Position numbers and translations under genes: made by a program. Below are positions 22,352-25,527 of a stretch of 25,527 bases of DNA, in pieces. Source of the stretch: a virus; IMG/VR virus record IMGVR_UViG_3300044846_001289, positions 1 through 25,527 of that record; one strand, given 5' to 3'. Numbering within the stretch: position 1 is the stretch's first letter; the number at the start of each line of letters is the position of its first letter. The notes below the pieces were generated by a model. It saw nothing but the letters and a program-made list of their open reading frames with translations, did not search any database and was not told where the DNA came from.

Positions 22352-23463
22352 GTTTAGACATAAATTTAACAGGAGTTGAAATAACCTCGAATAAGAAAAC
22401 AACTTTAACGGATAATTCCGACACTTTTTACCCTACTCAAAAAGCGGTTAAAACGGCGGTTGATTTAAAAGTTGATGCGGTTGCAGGAAAAGGTTTAAGC
22501 GCAAACGATTTTACAAACACGCTTAAAACTAAACTAGATGGAATTGAAGCAGGAGCAGAAGTCAATGTAAACGCAGATTGGAACGCTGTAAGTGGTGATG
22601 CACAAATATTAAACAAACCAACTATTCCAAGTATTGCAGGGTTAGCAACCGAAACATTTGTAACTAATATTACAGATAATAAAGTTGACAAAGTAACTGG
22701 AAGTCGTTTAATTACAAGCGCAGAAAGTACTGTTTTAGGAAATACAAGTGGTACAAATACGGGCGACCAAGACTTAACAAACTTAGTTGTAAAAAATTCA
22801 GCTATAACGGGCGCAACGAAAACCAAAATTACTTACGATTCTAAAGGACTTGTAACAAGTGGTGCAGATGCAACAACAGCAGACATTGCTGATTCAAGTA
22901 ATAAACGTTACGTTACCGATGCTAACTTAACCGTAATTGGAAACACAAGCGGAACAAATACGGGTGATGAAACACAAAGCAGTATTTTATCAAAATTAGG
23001 ATGGTTTAAAACAACTGTTACAACTAATTACGCTGTAACAGGGACAACGGGTGAAACTCTTATTACACCGTCAACTCAATTACCTACTTTGAGTAATGGC
23101 ACTATTTTTAAAATTAACGCTTTAAGAATTTCTAAAGGTGCTCTTTCAGGTACAACTATAAGAGCGTATCTAAGTCCTAACAGCAATAATCTAAGTGGAG
23201 CAGTTCAGATTCTATCAACTGGTTCTACTATTGTTTTAGGGACTAGATTAGCAACAATAAGTAGAGTATTTGAAATTGAAGGTGGTAACATTAAAGGATT
23301 GAATGCGACTACTGGAGTTTTGAATGACAATGGTACAAGTAGTACAGTTGTAGGATTAGACGCCGCACTTCCTGCAGGTACTTTATATCTAATTGTAACA
23401 GTTACAAACTCATTGACAACTGAAACAACAACACAAGAACTACTAGACATCTCTAATTTTTAA
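22348..23463 (+). CDS. Tail fibre protein
   Basis: A 371-residue fibre-like protein. It carries motifs typical of phage fibres: TQKAVKTAVDLKVD near residue 31, LDGIEAGAEVNVNADWNAVS near 67-86, and two copies of GNTSGTNTGD (about 131-140 and 197-206). The C-terminal 150 residues are a beta-rich head with ALRISKGALSG and AALPAGTLYLIVTVTN, which may be the receptor-binding tip. The head carries no enzymatic motif. It overlaps the connector gene and is followed by a 54-residue protein that could be a chaperone or cap. Confidence 0.78.
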   Translation: MSLDINLTGVEITSNKKTTLTDNSDTFYPTQKAVKTAVDLKVDAVAGKGLSANDFTNTLKTKLDGIEAGAEVNVNADWNAVSGDAQILNKPTIPSIAGLATETFVTNITDNKVDKVTGSRLITSAESTVLGNTSGTNTGDQDLTNLVVKNSAITGATKTKITYDSKGLVTSGADATTADIADSSNKRYVTDANLTVIGNTSGTNTGDETQSSILSKLGWFKTTVTTNYAVTGTTGETLITPSTQLPTLSNGTIFKINALRISKGALSGTTIRAYLSPNSNNLSGAVQILSTGSTIVLGTRLATISRVFEIEGGNIKGLNATTGVLNDNGTSSTVVGLDAALPAGTLYLIVTVTNSLTTETTTQELLDISNF

Positions 23464-23466
23464 GCT

Positions 23467-23631
23467 ATGTGGACAATTATAGATACTACAACAAACAGAT
23501 TGTTATTTGTGAAGTCAGATAATGAAGTATTAGAAGGTCAAGTCGCAATTACTGAAATGTGCACACTTGAAAACCCTGATAACTTAGATATTTATTATAA
23601 TTTTGAAACTCAAACTTTTTACTTAAAATGA
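23467..23631 (+). CDS. Small 54-residue protein after the tail fibre
   Basis: Short open frame starting 3 bases after the fibre stop and ending in ATGA with the next gene. The product (MWTIIDTTTNRLLFVKSDNE, then an acidic middle and NFETQTFYLK) is beta-like and acidic and resembles small proteins that follow phage fibres and may act as assembly chaperones or tip caps. The link is by position only. Confidence 0.6.
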   Translation: MWTIIDTTTNRLLFVKSDNEVLEGQVAITEMCTLENPDNLDIYYNFETQTFYLK

Positions 23632-23894
23632 TAAAACAAGGGCTTGAATTACTTAAAAAATACGGCGCAAAAGATTTCTTTTTTGTTGTTGCAATAGTGT
23701 TTCTTTACAATATGAATGCAAAGAACGAATTGAAAATTGAAAATATCGAAGCTAAATTATACGATTGTTTAGAAGATAAATCGCAAATTAATCGAAATGC
23801 AAAACAACCGATTGATAATAACTATCCACTAATCGCAATTTTACCAAATGAAAAAAGTTATATTAGACACGCTCGCTCCCAACGGAAAGTTTGA
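23628..23894 (+). CDS. Membrane protein, lysis candidate (i-spanin-like)
   Basis: An 88-residue protein with one hydrophobic segment near the N-terminus (about residues 15-29, KDFFFVVAIVFLYNM), preceded by a basic region, then a polar helical stretch of about 30 residues (NELKIENIEAKLYDCLED) and a basic end. This is the layout of an inner-membrane spanin or a small holin accessory. The next gene overlaps it by 47 bases in another frame, a common arrangement for spanin or holin pairs. No lysozyme is seen nearby, so a lysis role is a hypothesis. Confidence 0.55.
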   Translation: MIKQGLELLKKYGAKDFFFVVAIVFLYNMNAKNELKIENIEAKLYDCLEDKSQINRNAKQPIDNNYPLIAILPNEKSYIRHARSQRKV

Positions 23895-24042
23895 ATTAAA
23901 GCGCATAGCGTCGTTTACATCGTTCTGGGTTGCTGTTGGGTTTTCAGCTTACGGAATTTCTGTTGAAGTAATATTCGGGTTTTTAGGTTATTCGGCAACT
24001 TCGATCGGATTGAATGTTTGGAATAAAAAAATTGAAAAATAA
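23848..24042 (+). CDS. Small membrane protein, holin candidate
   Basis: A 64-residue protein with a basic N-terminus and two hydrophobic stretches (FTSFWVAVGFSAYG at about 23-36 and VIFGFLGYSATSIGLNV at about 41-57), then a charged end with KKIEK. The two-span, short, charged-tail form is that of class II holins, which open the inner membrane at lysis. It begins inside the preceding gene in another frame and is the last gene before the terminator at 24081. A non-lytic membrane role is possible. Confidence 0.55.
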   Translation: MKKVILDTLAPNGKFELKRIASFTSFWVAVGFSAYGISVEVIFGFLGYSATSIGLNVWNKKIEK

Positions 24043-24080
24043 ATAGTACATTTGCCTTTCCATATTGTGTTTTGTAAATT

Positions 24081-24104
24081 AGCCACCTAATCAGTGGCTT
24101 TTTT
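24081..24104 (+). terminator. Intrinsic terminator ending the late genes
   Basis: The stem AGCCAC / GTGGCT (24081-24086, 24094-24099) encloses seven bases and is followed by a T run. It lies 38 bases after the holin candidate and before the operator-like repeats, dividing late from early genes. Confidence 0.85.
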
Positions 24105-24106
24105 CA

Positions 24107-24138
24107 TTTACCGTTCATAAAGCTATTTTACCGTTCAT
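24107..24138 (+). repeat. Twin 12-bp operator-like direct repeat
   Basis: TTTACCGTTCAT occurs at 24107-24118 and again at 24127-24138, exactly 20 bases apart, about two DNA helix turns, so both copies face the same side. They end 5 bases upstream of the TTG box of the next promoter. This spacing is typical of operator or activator sites. The repressor is not seen in the window. Confidence 0.6.
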
Positions 24139-24143
24139 CACAA

Positions 24144-24171
24144 TTGCAGGAAATTACAATAAATAGTTTTG
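24144..24171 (+). promoter_or_regulatory. Bacteroidota-type promoter for the early small genes
   Basis: TTG at 24144-24146 and TAGTTTTG (TAnnTTTG) at 24164-24171 are 17 bases apart. Transcription would begin near 24177 and run into the gene at 24196. The twin repeat lies just upstream, so this promoter may be controlled. Confidence 0.65.
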
Positions 24172-24195
24172 TAGATTTGAGGAAAATTAAACGAT

Positions 24196-24549
24196 ATGGA
24201 AGCAAAAGATTTAAGAATTGGAAATTACATTGATTACGAAACCGAAAGGGAAATTGTAACAATGCAAACTACGTATGAATACATTAGACTTATTCACAAC
24301 GGAAATAAGAATTTTAAACCTATCCCACTAACTGAAGAGTGGCTTTTGAAATTTGGCTTTGAGGAGTACGAATTCGAGGATGAAGTTTTTGGATATGTTT
24401 TAAATGATTTTGGTTACATAAATGAATATCAATTTAGAATACGTATTTTCATTGACTTTGAAGGAATAATAATTCCAAAAGCCATTAAAACAGTTCACGA
24501 ATTACAAAATCTTTACTTCGCACTAACTAACGAGGAGTTGACGTTATGA
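24196..24549 (+). CDS. Conserved Bacteroidota phage protein, unknown
   Basis: A 117-residue acidic protein of a type common in Bacteroidota phages and mobile elements. It begins LRIGNYIDY, has FKPIPLTEEWLLKFGFEEYE in the middle and ends with VHELQNLYFALTNEEL, the family's hallmark. The start is the ATG closest to the promoter at 24144-24171, leaving a leader of about 20 bases. It heads the right-hand gene run, joined by ATGA to the next gene. Function is not known. Confidence 0.75.
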   Translation: MEAKDLRIGNYIDYETEREIVTMQTTYEYIRLIHNGNKNFKPIPLTEEWLLKFGFEEYEFEDEVFGYVLNDFGYINEYQFRIRIFIDFEGIIIPKAIKTVHELQNLYFALTNEELTL

Positions 24550-24776
24550 AACACGTAACAATCTCACTCACCTACGAAGAAGATAGGCTGCTTTATTCGG
24601 TTCTGGAACATCTTGTAAAAAAGATTAGGCAAGGGCGTGAAAAAGAAAACTACATTGAAAAAGGAATTGAGGTTGTGTTTCAGACTTTTGAAATCGACAC
24701 AGCGAAACCCGACCGAGAAACACGAAAAGAATTAATTAACGGAAAAATGCACATTATTGTAAAATCTAAAATATGA
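24546..24776 (+). CDS. Small acidic-basic protein of 76 residues, unknown
   Basis: A 76-residue helical protein: MKHVTISLTYEEDRLLYSVL, then a Lys/Arg/Glu-rich helix and a C-terminal KMHIIVKSKI strand. No motif is recognised. It is joined to both neighbours by 4-base overlaps, so it is likely co-translated from the early promoter. Position among small early genes suggests takeover or regulation, which is inference. Confidence 0.65.
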   Translation: MKHVTISLTYEEDRLLYSVLEHLVKKIRQGREKENYIEKGIEVVFQTFEIDTAKPDRETRKELINGKMHIIVKSKI

Positions 24777-25036
24777 AACGAACGATTTTAAAACTAAAAC
24801 ACGCTGAAAAACCCGATTTGTTTATCGTTGTAAATGGTGGCATAGCTGAAGCGTACGACGTGGCGCAAACTTTTAAGGTTAAAAAGTACGTAATGAAAGA
24901 GGCAATTCCTGCGAAAATTTGTATTTATAAGGATACGGAATGCGCAATTATTGAAAAGTCGCTAAACACCTTAGTAGTGTTATACGATGGCAAAGGAATT
25001 AGAACAAGTTACAGCTTAATAAAAGAAATTGAATAG
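24773..25036 (+). CDS. Small protein of 87 residues, unknown
   Basis: An 87-residue protein, MKRTILKLKHAEKPDLFIVV, alternating strands and helices with one pair of Cys (KICIYKDTECAI). No known domain. The stop TAG at 25034-25036 overlaps the first base pair of a structured untranslated segment. It is coupled by ATGA to the preceding gene. The small size and lack of relatives fit an early host-takeover protein, but this is unproved. Confidence 0.65.
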   Translation: MKRTILKLKHAEKPDLFIVVNGGIAEAYDVAQTFKVKKYVMKEAIPAKICIYKDTECAIIEKSLNTLVVLYDGKGIRTSYSLIKEIE

Positions 25037-25088
25037 GCTCTGGTAAGCCAACCCCTCCGAGTAGAATCGGCAACTATTCCAAGGGGTT
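25036..25088 (+). ncRNA. Structured untranslated segment with three helices
   Basis: Three perfect stems fit in 53 bases: GGCT/AGCC (25036-25039, 25046-25049), AACCCCT/AGGGGTT (25050-25056, 25082-25088) and an inner CCGA/TCGG (25057-25060, 25067-25070) stacked directly on the second. The inner stem leaves an 11-base side strand (25071-25081). A TTTATTT stretch follows. It could be a terminator-like attenuator, a leader element for the next gene or a small RNA. I do not recognise a known class. Confidence 0.45.
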
Positions 25089-25118
25089 TATTTAAGTAAC
25101 AATAAAACAAATAATACA

Positions 25119-25475
25119 ATGGAAAAAGGAAAAACAATTTTTGAGCAATTAGATGAAAAAAACATTTGTTATTCAGTGCTTGTAAGTTTAGTTAGTTCTA
25201 AATTAGTAAGTGTTGAAGGTGGCAAAAAAGAATATTCAATAATTATACACCGCAACGATTTAGATAAATTAAAGGGTTACGGATTTTATAACAGCGATGT
25301 TTATAAATACATAATTTACGAACGCGATTTATTAATTCACGAAGTTGCAAGGTTTAAAGAAACAATCGAAAACTTTGTAAAAGTGAAACACGACAAACAC
25401 GGGCGCGTTTATGAATTAAAAAACAATTCTTTTAAATCAATGTACGAATCTTTAAAACACAATAAATGGAACTAA
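25119..25475 (+). CDS. Protein of 118 residues, unknown
   Basis: A 118-residue basic protein with a helical start (GKTIFEQLDEKNICYSVLVS), a central HRNDLDKLKGYGFYNSDVYK and a charged C-terminal helix (LKNNSFKSMYESLKHN). Nothing is recognised by motif. Its leader carries the three-helix structure at 25036-25088, so its expression may be controlled separately from the genes before it. It overlaps the membrane protein gene at 25466 by 10 bases. Confidence 0.65.
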   Translation: MEKGKTIFEQLDEKNICYSVLVSLVSSKLVSVEGGKKEYSIIIHRNDLDKLKGYGFYNSDVYKYIIYERDLLIHEVARFKETIENFVKVKHDKHGRVYELKNNSFKSMYESLKHNKWN

Positions 25476-25527
25476 ACATCGCTTTTTTATTCGTTATCGC
25501 AGGATTAGCGTTAATGATAGGATTTAA
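25466..25527 (+). CDS. N-terminal part of a membrane protein (partial)
   Basis: ATG at 25466 begins a frame that runs off the window. The 20 visible residues, MELNIAFLFVIAGLALMIGF, form a single strongly hydrophobic segment, so the product is probably membrane-bound. The start overlaps the preceding gene by 10 bases, as is usual here. The rest of the protein is outside the window, so no function is given. Confidence 0.5.
   Translation, partial: MELNIAFLFVIAGLALMIGF

Noticed and set aside
2323-23450. Minus-strand open frames inside plus-strand genes, such as 2323-2598, 13800-14033, 16966-17331 and 22437-22826
   Set aside because: They lie within well-supported plus-strand genes, have odd composition (Ser/Leu/Val/Ile runs) and no start context or family.
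24047-24054. TACATTTG resembling a -7 promoter box
   Set aside because: No TTG lies 17-23 bases upstream (the nearest are 12 and 26 bases away), and a terminator follows within about 30 bases.
1-25527. CRISPR array, insertion sequence or integrase
   Set aside because: No regularly spaced repeats with unique spacers and no transposase or recombinase motifs were seen in any gene.

Overview
The window looks like most of a double-stranded DNA tailed bacteriophage (or prophage) genome infecting a Bacteroidota host, most likely a Flavobacterium-like bacterium. Evidence: low G+C throughout, A-rich gene starts with no clear Shine-Dalgarno sequences, candidate promoters of the Bacteroidota type (TTG, about 17-19 bases, then TAnnTTTG), and a protein set with a VirE/BT4734-type primase-helicase, DUF5681, XkdF, a DUF6712-like connector and the usual flavophage tail proteins. 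All genes are on the plus strand and packed with 4-base ATGA or longer overlaps. I see no tail sheath, so a siphovirus (long non-contractile tail) is most likely. No integrase, repressor or recognisable endolysin lies in the window, so lifestyle cannot be decided.

Layout. 1-63: end of an unidentified gene, then a terminator. 114-499: a gene-free, repeat-rich AT-rich region with GCAAGGG iterons in inverted arrangement, a promoter and two interlocked inverted repeats; it looks like a replication origin and control region. 500-4376: replication block (primase-helicase, DEAH helicase, VRR-NUC nuclease). 4397-5520: ParB-like protein and a Mom-like DNA-modification protein, whose 3' end overlaps a degenerate tRNA-like sequence (5506-5576). 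5602-7943: DUF5681 protein, a sigma-factor-like protein, a Cys-containing protein and the large terminase. 7963-14847: tail assembly chaperones made by a -1 frameshift on a T9 run, tail proteins and the tape measure. 14858-18892: head and tube block (XkdF-type protein, scaffold candidate, decoration candidate, major capsid, tail tube), closed by a strong UUCG-loop terminator. 18976-24042: portal with an extra C-terminal domain, connectors, tail fibre and small membrane proteins (holin/spanin candidates), then a second terminator. 24107-25527: a twin 12-bp operator-like repeat, a good promoter and a run of small unknown, probably early, genes, including a structured untranslated segment (25036-25088).

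The most interesting signals are: (1) a two-part motif (TGCAACA, about 8 bases, TTTGTAGTTT, then the start codon) shared by four gene clusters, one directly after a terminator, which may be a late promoter read by the phage's own sigma-like protein; (2) the origin-like repeats and the pseudoknot-capable leader of the primase gene; (3) the ParB-like/Mom-like pair overlapping a tRNA-like element; (4) dual coding downstream of the frameshift site; and (5) a very AT-rich insert gene inside the head block.
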